From positions 5,357,246 to 5,421,245 of the forward strand of contig NC_088296.1 in NCBI RefSeq assembly GCF_032854445.1: DNA of 64,000 bases, read 5' to 3'. The stretch comes from Liolophura sinensis. Taxonomy: Eukaryota > Mollusca > Polyplacophora > Chitonida > Chitonidae. A model generated the notes under the pieces. The model saw only the letters and a list, made by a program, of their open reading frames with translations, was not told where the DNA came from and did no database searches. The translations under genes were made by a program, and so were the position numbers. Below, piece after piece: positions 53,251 through 64,000 of the stretch. Within the stretch, counting starts at the first letter, position 1, and each line of letters opens with the position of its first letter.

Positions 53251-53730
53251 GTCAGTGGATTATCTCCTTTCTGTGCCTTACATTTCAGGTCAGCAACTTC
53301 AGGTCAGGCTCCTCCCCTTTCTTTAACAACAGAGGACCATTTATTGTTTTTGGACAGGAAATCATAGTCTTCTTTTTTACACAGTAAACAGTAGGAAGGG
53401 CAATATCTATAGCTATTTCAGATGATTTTCCTTTTGTAGGTTTTACTACAGGGTAACTTCAGGTGAGGGTCTTCACCTCACTTTATGGGGAATTTGGCTT
53501 ACTTATAAAACTTGGTAAATTAATTTTACAGGATATTCCTCGTAACTTTTCTGGTAAATCACGCGGCTTTATGGTGTTCCACAATTCCCAAAGTTTTCAG
53601 ATATTTCATTTCTGAAGCTTTGTGAAAGTGACCCTGAGATGTGTGTGTATAGTGTTTTCATTCATCGTAAACTTCACTGTTTTCTCCTATATATACAGTG
53701 TGTGTGTGTATATATATATATATATAGGAA

Positions 53731-53824
53731 GAAAATAAGAAAACGCCTTCTCAACTTTCTATATTCTGTTATGTTCATTCGTATAACAGAATGTAGAAAG
53801 TTGAGAAGATGTTTTATTATTTTT
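53731..53824. repeat. Near-perfect 42-bp inverted repeat with a 10-bp loop
   Basis: Left arm 53731-53772 (ends ctcaactttctatattctgt tat) and right arm 53783-53824 (starts ataacagaatgtagaaagtt gag) pair with about five mismatches around the loop gttcattcgt. (TA)n runs flank both sides. Consistent with a fold-back/MITE remnant; a hairpin RNA precursor is possible. Confidence 0.85.
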
Positions 53825-54335
53825 TTCCCTTGTAAATTCTCCTCACCAGGGGATCTTTCTCTGTTTCTTCAAAAATATATATATATAGAATATGGTTATT
53901 TAAGATAGTTGTGTGGTAACAGGGATCGAAAGTGTACATGTAGTTGAGTGAAATTAAGTGTCCATTACTTTTAATGACCTTGGTAACAACAAGGGGATTG
54001 TTAAGGATATTATGTTGTTTACGTAACGCGGCTGAGGGTATGTCATCAGTTCATTGAAGAATATTTGGTTTTAGTAGTGAACATCTGAGAACTGGTCGAT
54101 GGCTAACAATTGACAGCAACCTCAGCTTTAAAACATCAGCAATAAGCGATCGTCAGCATGTGTACATCATGCGTGTGGTGTTACATCAAGTTTGCTGAAG
54201 GTCATTTGCCTTGCATTAGTACAGTGTACATGTTCATCTGTATGTCACATGTGGAAAAGTTTGTAAGTTGCTTGTCAGAGGGCAGTGGTTTTCGCTGGGG
54301 AATCCATCTATGTAACTAACTGTTGTCTTTGAAAG

Positions 54336-54388
54336 TGATATATTCTTGTATACGACCTTTAACCCCAATCATATGAATAAATATATAA
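54336..54388 (+). mobile_element. SINE 3'-end fragment
   Basis: Only gtgatatattcttgtatacg acctttaaccccaatc and an A/T tail remain. Confidence 0.55.
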
Positions 54389-54729
54389 ACAGAAAAACAT
54401 TTAGTAAAAACTGATTGTATTGTTCGTGGAAAATGAAGCTATCAGATGTCTGTCAGCTTCAGCATGTCATGGAGATTGGGCTTGTCCTAGCTTGTTTTTT
54501 CTCAAGATACACACACATCTTCTCACTGCTGATTGTCTGTATTGATCGTTCCTCTAGTATGTGATAGATTCCATTCAGCCTCTCTTTAAACAATGTAAAG
54601 CTATCTATAAAACATGCTACTAACTGGCCTGCCATATACATGTAGGACTACAGTTTTAGTGCAGGTTGGGCCGTGTGTGGTATTACCAGTGCATATTTAA
54701 ACTGCTTGTAGCCTAAACAGCTGTAAACG

Positions 54730-54925
54730 TTGAAGGACTTTGCTACGTGGGTCACACAAGGATTTGAACTCAGGTCTCTGCAGCCCAGAGCTTCGTGCTT
54801 CTTGGGACCTGTTAGGTCACGGCACCAGTGTAATGGTTGAAGGATTTCATTACGTGGGTCACACAAGAACTCAGGTCTTTGCAGCCGAAGTCCAGCGCTC
54901 TACCAGCTGAGCTGGAAGGAAATTC
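54730..54925 (-). mobile_element. Two tandem tRNA-like repeat copies
   Basis: On the minus strand, cagctcagctggtagagcgc and later acctgagttcttgtgtgacc give box A and box B of a tRNA-like head. A second copy (gacctgagttcaaatccttg) lies beside it. No intact acceptor stem could be drawn, so this is a tRNA-derived repeat rather than a tRNA gene. Confidence 0.6.
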
Positions 54926-54984
54926 TCCTTAGCTACTGCTGGTGTAAGCATTGAAAAGCTGCTCCCGTTACACAACTTTTATAA

Positions 54985-55075
54985 TCAGAAGGGGTTCCTC
55001 CCATCATGATGCTCACCACCATTGTATTAGTCAATTCTTTAGTACAGCGTAAAACATCAATCAAATAAGCAAATA
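54985..55075 (+). mobile_element. SINE family A, 3' fragment
   Basis: ggggttcctcccatcatgat to catcaatcaaataagcaaat. Confidence 0.7.
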
Positions 55076-55456
55076 GGACCAGAAGGCTTTTTCACTATTC
55101 ATTGTTCAACATTGGGCAAAAAAAATTCTTAAGAAAAAAAAGCACAAATCCCCCATAGTTGCAGCATGGTGCAAGATCTCAGTGTCTGCCTTCAGATCTT
55201 TAGTTTAGGAGCAATTGGCTAAAGACAGGATATAAACATTTACTGATTGGTAGACCAAAATAGGGCTGTAAATTGCCATCACTGTCAAATATAGCATAGA
55301 GATTTTCAGTCGGACTTTTGGCATAGTCTGTCTTATATTGGGAATTACTAAAAGGAAAAGTTTATTTTGCTTTCAGAATGTTAACCGATACATGTACGTG
55401 TAGGAGTTCAGGAAAAATGTGGAAATGGACATATACATGTACATGCTGTCTTGGGG

Positions 55457-55823
55457 AGTGAGTGAGTGAGTGAGTGAGTGCTCGAGGTTGAACATTGTAC
55501 TTAACAATTTTTCAGTCATATGATGATGAAGGAATCCTTAGAGTGCATGTAATGTGCCTCCTTGTTGCAAGACAGATTTCTACCACTCTTTTATCTGGTG
55601 GTGCTTCACTGAGACGCCTTACCCATGGCAAGTAAGCCAACCCACCCGAGCCATTATACTGATACGGGTCAACCGGTCGTTGCACTATCCCCTTCATGCT
55701 GAACACCAAGCCAGGAAGTTACAACTTCCTCTTTTAAAGTCTTAGGTGTGACTCGATCAAGGATTGATCCTGGATCTACCGGTCCCGAAGCGGACGCTCT
55801 ACCAACTGTGCTAATGGGGCCGG
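55457..55823 (-). mobile_element. tRNA-derived SINE, family B, with target-site duplication
   Basis: Reverse copy: (GAGT)n tail at left, head complement gctctaccaactgtgctaat at right. Flanks tgctgtcttgg and tgctctcttgg. Confidence 0.9.
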
Positions 55824-56389
55824 TTGCTCTCTTGGTTATTCTAATTCTAATGCTTGAGAGACAAATTCAGGCGTTTGTCATGTTTGTGGAGTGAAGAGAT
55901 CTGCAGGATGGACATGCCGTGCCCATTGATGCAGGGTTTACATGCGGATATTCAGACCTTGACCTCTCCAGTTCTCTGTTGTTGACAGTTCATGCTGCTG
56001 TTGTCCCAGAAGTATCTGCCTGTTTACGCCTGCAGCCTTCACAATGCTGGGTCTGTCTGCAGTTGAAGGCATGTACTAGTACCTTGCCTCAGGCTCTTTC
56101 TGCTGTCATTATCATTTATCATACTTTGTAAGTTAATGTGTACATATTATGTTAATTAGCAGAAAAGGAAAGCATGCAAAACTCTCCCCCACATCAATTA
56201 GCTTAGGGCTATTTCTGTAGAAATAAAATCTTGTTCTACTGAATGTACAGGTCTTTGATGATTAGATTTTTTAGGCAGAATTTGTTTAGTTCACATGCGT
56301 GCTAAATTAACCTGTTCATGTACCCGAGGTTTCAACTTTTTCGCATTTGAAAGAGCAAGTTTCAGTGCAATTTATGCACATATTTAATT

Positions 56390-56545
56390 TGAGTTTAGAG
56401 ACAAAACTACATTGGTTGGATTGGTCAGTGTCAGGGCTTCACAAAAAATATAATTTTTTCAGTCAACACAGAAAATTACCTTCAGAATATGCTTAAATAA
56501 ACACCTTGTGAACATGTGAAAAAGTTGAAGAATTACAGTAGCAAA
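56390..56545. repeat. Dispersed repeat, copy 3
   Basis: Shares aaaactacattggttggatt and the ending gttgaagaattacagt with the copies at 11990 and 12470, 44 kb away. Same orientation. Confidence 0.65.
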
Positions 56546-56602
56546 CATAACTGTGCATACAAAGATTGAAATTTTGAATACGATTTCTCACATGTATACA
56601 AA

Positions 56603-56750
56603 GTGGGAAGGTCTGCCAGCAACCTGCGGATGGTCGTGGGTTTCCCCCGGGTTCTCCCCTGTTTCCTCCCACCATAATGCTGGCCGCCGTATATAAGTGA
56701 AATATTCTTGAGTACGGCGTAAAACACCAATCAAATAAATAAATAAATCA
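56603..56750 (+). mobile_element. tRNA-derived SINE, family A, 5'-truncated
   Basis: From gtgggaaggtctgccagcaa to the aaataaataaataaatc tail. Flanked by tcacatgtataca on both sides. Confidence 0.92.
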
Positions 56751-56849
56751 ATCACATGTATACATGTATGATCTACAGTTACTGTATTTTGTTTATGTAT
56801 CTGAGAGTCCCATTGATCTTAGGAAGGTGTTTAAACGTTTGTTTAGAAG

Positions 56850-56935
56850 GTATTTATTTATTTATTTATTTGGTTAGTGTTTCTTTTTTGCTGGAGAAAC
56901 CCACGACCATCCGCACGTTGATGGCAGACGTACTG
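56850..56935 (-). mobile_element. tRNA-derived SINE, family A, rearranged fragment
   Basis: Tail tatttatttatttatttatt followed by tggttagtgtttc, then gaaacccacgaccatccgca with the middle missing. Confidence 0.7.
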
Positions 56936-57938
56936 TTTAGAAGGTAGGATGATATCCAAACATAAGCTTCAGCACTGAAAATAAAGTGTTATCAGCTGAA
57001 ATGAATTTGCATTTGATGTCATAAATTTGATATGTTTAATATTCTGTAAATCTTTTCATCCTCTAAAGCTTTTATTTCAGTCAAATTTGTGCACACAATT
57101 ATTATGACAGTGACACTAAAAATGATTCGTTTATGTCAGTAAAGGTGCAGTCTTCATAAAACCGCGCAGATTATTTCTCTATGCCCCATAGTTCCATAGA
57201 ATTAGGTTTATTGGTCTCCGAGGCGAATGAAAAAGTTGAAGAATTAAGGTATACAAGATTAGTGCAGGATGATACTGATAGTATTTTATCACTCCATAGA
57301 GGCAAATCAGCCTCAACTGCCTAAAAAAAATGATACTGTAATTTCCCGCGTGTTGCACAGGGTCTTAGGCATGTCCTGAGGGCAGTGCTCCAGACTGATA
57401 AAATTTACTTTTTGCAAATCCCTTATGTTGATCAGCTTTATAAGCCTTTTGTTTATCTCCAAAATTAGTTGAAAAAAAAAATGTGCATGTATGGAAATTG
57501 TATTTAAAGTTAACCTTTTATTTGCACAGTAGTAGTCAGGAATAAGCAACATTCACATTTCAGGATGCACGCCACAACAGAGCAACTGCAGTCAAATTAG
57601 CACCCAGTCGCAGACAGTGGCCTTTGAAGTTTGAGCTGGCAGCTTCTTTTCATGGTCAATAAAACAGCAACATTTCAAAGTAGCATTTTCAGTTTCTCCC
57701 TTTGTTGTTACTAAGTTACTGCAAGTAGGCAAGCGATTGCCAATGCAAAATTTCAATGAAACAGATATTTAATGTTGTAAGTGCCCCCATCTCTAGGTTA
57801 AACCTTTGACTGTTGAGTGAAAATTAGCACACAGCTCCTGTGTAATGCGAGATCTCGCAGAATTTCTGTTAAAAAAATGGTAGTCATCTGAAATATGAAA
57901 GTGACTTGTTGGGGTAGTATAAAACACCAGTTGTCCGA

Positions 57939-57956
57939 TCTCTCTCTCTCTCTCTG
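57939..57956. repeat. (TC)n microsatellite
   Basis: Short run of tctctctctctctctctctg in the terminal intron. Confidence 0.9.
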
Positions 57957-59869
57957 TTGAAAGACAGGATAGGCATTAATGATAGGACTGACCAGAGTAC
58001 GGTATGCACAACACAGCGTGACCTTGACATGGGGGGAAGATGTTTGTTTGTAGAGCACACAAAGAGTGTGAAAATGTCTGACTGTCGTCTGGTTCACTTC
58101 TCTTTGCCTAGCCATGCTCTGACACCAGAACTTCACCTTAGCATGCCCTTGTGCTGATGTGTATCAGAGTGACACCTTGTCAAACAATTGTTAACCCCCC
58201 CCTTTGACAGGAAGTTGACTGATCTTACAGGGCTTAAGCTGGCATACCTGTCATGGTTCAGTGATGCCAAGGCTGAAGAATAGACAAAAATAACAGACTA
58301 AATTTTGGGTGTCTCTGTCACCATCCATCCACTCCTCCCCTGCCAGCATCAAGCATTAAAGGATTTGTGAAACACATAATTTTTCTTTACGAAAAAGGTA
58401 CAAAAGCTTCTCAGGTAAAGGTTTGGTTTTGGGGTATAATGTAATGGCTTTAAACTTCAGTTTTACTGAGGCCCCAGCAGTCGTTCCTGAAATATAAAGA
58501 AAGACAACAAATATTTTAAGCTTTAGTAATTTCAGAAGGAAGGTGGAAACAGTCCGAAAGGTCCACAGCCAGTTTGTTCTGAGATTCTTGGGAACTCTGT
58601 AAATCTACGTTTAGCCAGGAATTCTCAGGAGTTAAGTGTAGGCCATGGAACAAACCATGTTTGTAGAGAAATCTGATACATGATGCTGTGTGACTCGAAT
58701 CCCTCACCTGTATGACTAAAAGGAAAAACAGGGTGCAGTTGATGTCAGCAGAAATAATTGTGTTCTTGGGTTATAGACTTAATTCACACCAGATTGGTTA
58801 ACATACCATGGCAGCACCTTCAGTTTTCTACATGTGTGCGATTTTGCTTTACTTTGAACTGCCACTTCTTTGTCAAACAATATCACAAAAGTGCTTTTTT
58901 AAAACATCATACGGGATATTTTATTGATGCCTTTATTGATGTAAATTTGTCCTGGTCTTTTCCTTTAAGCTTGTATGTCTTTGTACTTGACCTCTGGTGT
59001 GTCACAAACCTCGGACACCTGAGATTTACCTGACACAGAAACACCTGTGAAGAGCAACACCTGTAATCAGGCTTAGTTACGTTTAGGGGCATCTGGATCA
59101 AAGCCTCTTAGCAACTTTACCTGTGCTACACTGTAATTATTACACTGGACTTCACATCTGTGGTCAAGGTTTACCTGTGTGGTCTGTCTTTCACCTGTGC
59201 AGATATTATTTTGCTAAAATGTAAATACCACCTGTTTACTGCAAGTTAAACCATATCTTCGCTGATTGGATATACCTATACCTCCAGGTGCATATCAGTA
59301 TTGCTGAGAATTAGCATATGTGTATGTTATCTTTGGATATCACAATATGGCACGTAATATTGCAAACATGTGAATGTTACGCTCAAATCATCATCACCAT
59401 GAGTGAAAAATACCTTTTGTTTTAAAGTTTATTAGCGATGTTTCCCAGAGATTTGACTTGGGTTACCTGCACCTTTGTACTTAAAATTTTACCATCCTCC
59501 TTTAGGATACCCCCCCCTCTGATATGATATATTCCTGGGACTTTGTATTACTGGGTGAGAAATACATATACTGCAAATACAGATATTGTTTACCAACAGT
59601 ATGGCCCAGATTTGGCATATCTTACATGTATCAGGATGTTTAAAGTAGAATTCTAGCATCTCACCTAGGGATATGCCTGCTATAGTATTTTCTGCATGTT
59701 ACACTAAAGTACTGGATGAGACATACACGTGCTTTCATTCGCCAGCAACATTGCCCACATTTGTCATCTTACCTGCAAATTTTTACTCTGAAATAGCATC
59801 TTACCAGAAAATTTTTCCTCTGAAATAGCATCTGGGTATATCTTGCTTATAGCATTACCTGGATGCTGC

Positions 59870-60170
59870 GACCGGCCCGGATAGCACAGTTGGTAGAGCG
59901 TCCGCTTCGGGACCGGTAGATCCAGGATCAATCCTTGATCGAGTCACATCTAAGACTTTAAAAGAGGAAGTTGTAAATTCCTCGCTTGGCGTTCAGCATG
60001 AAGGGGATAGTGCAACGACTGGTTGACCCGTATCAGTATAATGGCTCGGGCGGGGCGGCTTACTTGCTTACTTACACACACGTACATGCACCCTAATGAT
60101 TCCTTTGTCGTCATATGACTGAAAAATTGTTGAGTACGACGTTAAACCCCAAGCACTCACTCACTCACTC
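59870..60170 (+). mobile_element. tRNA-derived SINE, family B, with target-site duplication
   Basis: Head cggatagcacagttggtaga, gatccaggatcaatccttga, 3' end ttgagtacgacgttaaaccc and (CACT)n. Exact duplication acctggatgctgc at 59857-59869 and 60171-60183. Confidence 0.93.
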
Positions 60171-60379
60171 ACCTGGATGCTGCATTAAAGCACTATACCC
60201 GTGAGAAACACATGCACCTTTGCCTTTATCTTCTTTGGGAATTTGGGTTATAACATACATGTAATACAGCTTGGCATTTCCTCATAAAGCAAACTCAGGA
60301 ATATCCATACATATTACTAGTAATGTATCTGAGAAATCTGTACTAAATCATATCTTCACCAGAACTTCAATACCTACCC

Positions 60380-60600
60380 TAAATGACCATAAATGTTGTC
60401 CATGCCTAACTTGCCGATTTTGCCTGATTCTGTGAGTTCTATTGATTTTAGTACAATGTTTTGCGTTTTGCTTAGAATATGGGATGAAAAAAAAGTTTCG
60501 GCACCGAAAAGAATATTTTATGACATTAATTTGCCTCGGAAAATTCACTTCTAAGGGCAAAATTTGAGGTCATTTAGAGTAGGTATTGAGATTGTGTTAA
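60380..60600. repeat. Dispersed repeat pair with 14275-14540, copy 2
   Basis: Contains gcctgattctgtgagttcta, atattttatgacattaattt and gaggtcatttagag, collinear with the copy 46 kb away. Confidence 0.55.
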
Positions 60601-61863
60601 CAAGTTCTCTGGCCTACATTGTTGCCATGGTACTTTCGTTTTACCATTTTAGCTTCCTTATGAGACACAAAAGCCTTTGTCAGTAATTTCCTTGCTGATG
60701 AGATACTGTCACTTGTTCATATACGTATACATGCAGTGCCTAATCTGGCCTCAGAAGGGCAGTGGGTGGAACCACTGGTGAAGGGCGCCTCATTGTTGAA
60801 TCTATCGATTCTCATACATTTCTTAAGGTCCTCGGTCCCTACGATTGACCTCCACCCCATGTGCACACCACAACATGTACCTAGCCCGAAATTCAGTCTA
60901 AGGATGGCTTTTGTTTACTGATATGTCTAGAGCTCTGCCATCCCGGATGACATGTGCATCTGATCATCACAGTGTATCATAGCTTCCCCGGGCCATCATT
61001 AAAAAGTTGTTGGTTGTGGGTAACAAACCCTGTTTCTGAAATCGGGTGGGTCGGTCGGCATTTTTTTTTTTTTTTGAAAGTAAATTGAAAGTAATTCCCG
61101 CCCGCATAATCTGAATGCTAATAGAATTATCGCGGGTCCAATTTTCACCACCTGCTTCAAGGCATACATTTCCGATTTTAAATGCTGTTTAAAAACTTTG
61201 TTGTTTTCATAACCAAGTTCTTTCACACTGAAGTGAAATATTCCTTCTTGATTCTGGATCCAACATTAAATTTGAGTAAATTTACGAACTTTAAACCTAA
61301 ACAACTGAAGTTGAAAGGCATCCGTTGCTCTCGCCACTGTGGTGAAGAGACGCCAGCTTGCTTGGGTGAAAATACAGTGATCTCAGTTTAAGTAATATGT
61401 GCCGAAAAACACATTTTAATTATACTTGTCCACTGACATACGATAGCTCTGAGACTTTATTTTCCTGACTTCCTTATTTTGAGTTCTTCCTTATTTTGAG
61501 TTCTTCCTTAAGTCCCCAAGTAACTCACCTGGGATAATCAATTCATCTGTGGCACCTGTAACTATGGTCCTGATTGTCAAATCGCAGCCTTCCTTGTGAT
61601 TTAGTACGGTACCTTGAGCTTTACTGAAGTTAGAGTGTATTTCAGATTTGCTTTACTTGTGAGACTCACCTGTGATGCCCCAGCCACACCTTTACATGTA
61701 CATGTGTCTTGAGCATGAGGCATTTTTTTTACCACTGGTGCATTTTAACCTTGAGGATACCTAGTTTATCTGTAGCTTGAAGATATCCAGCACTCACTTT
61801 TACCTGTGGGTCGTTTCATGTACATGTATCAGAGAATCTGTTAGATGGGGGTTTACTTACTTT

Positions 61864-62860
61864 GAGCATACCTGGATTATCTGTAGCGTGCCTGTAAAAG
61901 ATAACCCACTTTTTCGTGTACAGGAGACATTTTGTTACCTGGGATTTACTTACTTGAGCATACCTGGATTATCTGTAGCATACCTGTAAAAGATATCCCA
62001 CTTGTTGGTGTACAGGAAACATTTTGTTACCTGGGACTTACTTACTTTGAGCATACCTGGATTATCTGTAGGATACCTGTAAAAGATATCCTACCTGTTT
62101 GTGTATAGGAACCATTTTGTTACCTGGGACTTACTTGAGCATACCTGGATTATCTGTAGCATACCTGTAAAAGATATCCCACCTGTTTGTGTACAGGAAA
62201 CATTTTGTTACCTGGGATTTACTTACTTGAGCATACCTGGATTATCTGTAGCATAGCTGTAAAAGATATCCCACCTGTTTGTGTATAGGAACCATTTTAT
62301 TACCTGGGATTTACTTACTTGAGCATACCTGTAAAAGATACCCCACCTGTTTGTGTACAGAAAACATTTTGTTACCTGGGATTTACTTGAGCATACCTGG
62401 ATTATCTGTAGCATAGCTTACCTGAGATTTACTTACTTGATCATACCTGGATTATCTGTAGCATACCTGTAAAAGATATCCTACCTGTTTGTGTACAGGA
62501 AACATTTTGTTACCTGGGATTTACTCACTTGAGCATACCTGGATTATCTGCAGCATACCTGTAGAAGATATCCCACTTGTTGGTGTACAGGAGACATTTT
62601 GTAGCCTGGGACTTACATAATTGAGCATACCTGGATTATCTGTAGCATACCTGTAAAAGATATCCCACCTGTTTGTGTACAGAAATCATTTTATTACCTG
62701 GGATTTACTTACTTTGAGCATATCTCTATTATCTCTAGTGTACCTGTAAAAGATATCCCACCTGTTTGTGTACAGAAAACATTTTATTACCTGGGATTTA
62801 CTTACTTTGAGCATATCTCTATTATCTCTAGTGTACCTGTGAAAGATATCCCACCTGTAA
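61864..62860. repeat. 92-bp tandem array in the terminal region
   Basis: Eleven or so copies of a unit: gagcatacctggattatctg, tagcatacctgtaaaagata, tcccacctgtttgtgtacag, gaaacattttgttacctggg, atttactt. Some copies carry internal deletions. Each unit holds an acceptor-like ctgtttgtgtacag. Confidence 0.93.
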
Positions 62861-63585
62861 TATTGCCTGTGAATGTACATGCACAAGCATAGTAGACATT
62901 TTGTCACCTGGGATTGACACACAAAGATTTATCTGTAGTGCACCTGTGAAAATCATATCCCACCCACAGTGTAAGCTGGCTGTTGGTTCTCACATATATT
63001 ATCAGAGACAACTTGTTACCTGTGGTTTACTTTGAGCGTACCTGGCTTACCTAAAAGGTGCTTTTAGTCATCAATCATCGTGGCATTATAAGAAGGCTTA
63101 CCTGTGGACCGAGACATACATGTAACTGTATTGAGCTCTTGATTAAGGTCACCTACCTGATGAGGAGGCTGGGTATTCTTACAGTACCTGTGGCATACCA
63201 GTCATTTCCTGTGGGTTATAGCCTTATTACCTGAGGCATACCTGTGGGTGTACTCTGAGCATACTTGGTTTTAATACCTGAAAAGTTTCTGTAATCATCC
63301 ATCATTGTGGCATAAAGTTTGACCCAAGACATGCCAGAATTCACCATTGTGGAATTAAGGGTTACATGTACCTAAGAAGGAGGAGGCATATAATCAGCTG
63401 TAGGTAACAAATTTTTCTTACCTGAGGAGACATACCTGTAATCAGCTGAGGGTTAGGCTCTTCTTCCCTGAGGCCTACCTCTGATCGAGCAGTGTGTAAG
63501 GATATTTACCTGAGCCCACAGGCCGGATGTACGGCAGTACGTAGCAGGGCCAGGGCTGACTTCAGGTGTAGAGCTATGCGTCCCC

Positions 63586-63641
63586 ATGTTGACGCACAGC
63601 CTCAGTGATGGATGCCTGTACACTCAGCAGTTTGACGTCGG
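63586..63641 (+). CDS. Weak candidate: alternative first exon or cassette exon of myosin V
   Basis: An ATG at 63586 opens MLTHSLSDGCLYTQQFDVG and reaches a good gtaagt donor at 63642 in phase 2, the phase that exon 31 also leaves. Read as an internal exon, an AG at 63604-63605 would start a 36-nt phase 2 to 2 exon. The peptide is not similar to the myosin V coiled coil. It is either an alternative start for a tail-only transcript, or chance. Confidence 0.22.
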
Positions 63642-64000
63642 GTAAGTGGTTTATGCTGAGCTGTCTTATGAAGGCCATCTCAGTTCTGCACGAAGAAATA
63701 TTGTGTCTGTATATGGCAGATTAGGCTGTCCTGGTTTATATGGAGCTTTAGGAAGCTGTCCTACTGTGTGTGTGTTGTGTGCTGCATGGGTCTGGTTTTG
63801 TATGCTATCTATTACAAACCTGTAAGCCATGAAAACATTCCTGGCGTGAGGGGCACTTTTTAAGTTAGCGGGTGGGGGTTTGGTGGTGGGGGAGGCCTGA
63901 TAGATAGCCTCCTGTGAATATGATGTGAGAGGAACAGGCAGTGGACAAGACCTTTTTACATAGGTGTCCTGAAGCTTCCTTGTGTACTGAAGCCTAGATT

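Larger units (their letters stand above)
53251..58970. other. Start of the intron after exon 31
   Basis: Holds the hairpin, SINE copies and the tRNA-like repeats listed separately. I found no exon continuing the coiled coil in phase 2. Confidence 0.5.
58971..63520. repeat. ACCTG-rich region around the 92-bp array
   Basis: Beyond the ordered array, the word acctg (often cacctgt or tacctg) recurs every few tens of bases, for instance throughout 58980-59290 and 62870-63520. It looks like the eroded remains of a much larger array. No exon was found. Confidence 0.6.

Noticed and set aside
54838-54925. Possible minus-strand tRNA gene
   Set aside because: A D-arm-like and a T-arm-like box are present, but a complete cloverleaf could not be drawn and a second degraded copy lies beside it.
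58209-58290. Possible phase-2 exon after the AG at 58207-58208 (KLTDLTGLKLAYLSWF)
   Set aside because: No similarity to the myosin V tail, it runs into a stop, and it has no donor before it.

Overview
The window is animal genomic DNA, most likely from a marine mollusc or a close lophotrochozoan relative (inference). It carries one large, intron-rich gene on the + strand and many tRNA-derived SINEs and minisatellites. The gene is an unconventional class V myosin (myosin-Va-like, MYO5), the dimeric actin motor that moves vesicles and organelles. I read 31 coding exons from 1214 to 53250. All have GT donors and AG acceptors, and every exon junction is phase-compatible. They encode about 1,329 residues: N-terminal SH3-like region, complete motor domain (P-loop GESGAGKT, switch [10 protein letters not shown], switch II DIYGFE), six IQ motifs, and about 425 residues of proximal coiled coil. 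The distal coiled coil, the globular cargo-binding tail and the 3' UTR are not found and should lie beyond the right edge.

Layout: 1-1213 is 5' flank and presumed 5' UTR. The start codon is at 1214. An alternative first exon at 6482-6583 ends in the same phase as exon 1. The motor domain runs from 9071 to about 36560, the lever arm from 36465 to 39434, and the coiled coil from 40534 to 53250. From 53251 to 64000 no convincing downstream exon is visible, only repeats and one weak exon candidate near 63586-63641.

The most unusual feature is how the introns are built. At several splice junctions the flanking intron is a tandem array whose repeat unit contains the splice site together with the first or last bases of the adjacent exon. 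Exon 4 is preceded by 13 copies of a 55-bp unit holding its acceptor plus 11 exon bases. Exon 6 is preceded by about 50 copies of a 31-32-bp unit holding its acceptor plus 9 exon bases, interrupted by a 200-N assembly gap. Exon 26 has three decayed acceptor-side copies. Exons 6, 19 and 30 have donor-side arrays, and part of IQ exon 20 is duplicated downstream together with its donor. The correct splice site is therefore always the last or first of a ladder of look-alikes.

Other points: exon 22 carries one extra C that breaks the fourth IQ motif, although an acceptor 7 nt downstream would restore the frame. A SINE has inserted directly into the polypyrimidine tract of that same exon. A 28-bp array beside exon 16 repeats a perfect CRE palindrome (TGACGTCA). 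Two SINE families with different tRNA-like heads share a similar 3' end, suggesting a common LINE partner. No prokaryotic genes, CRISPR arrays, rRNA genes or viral genes were recognised.
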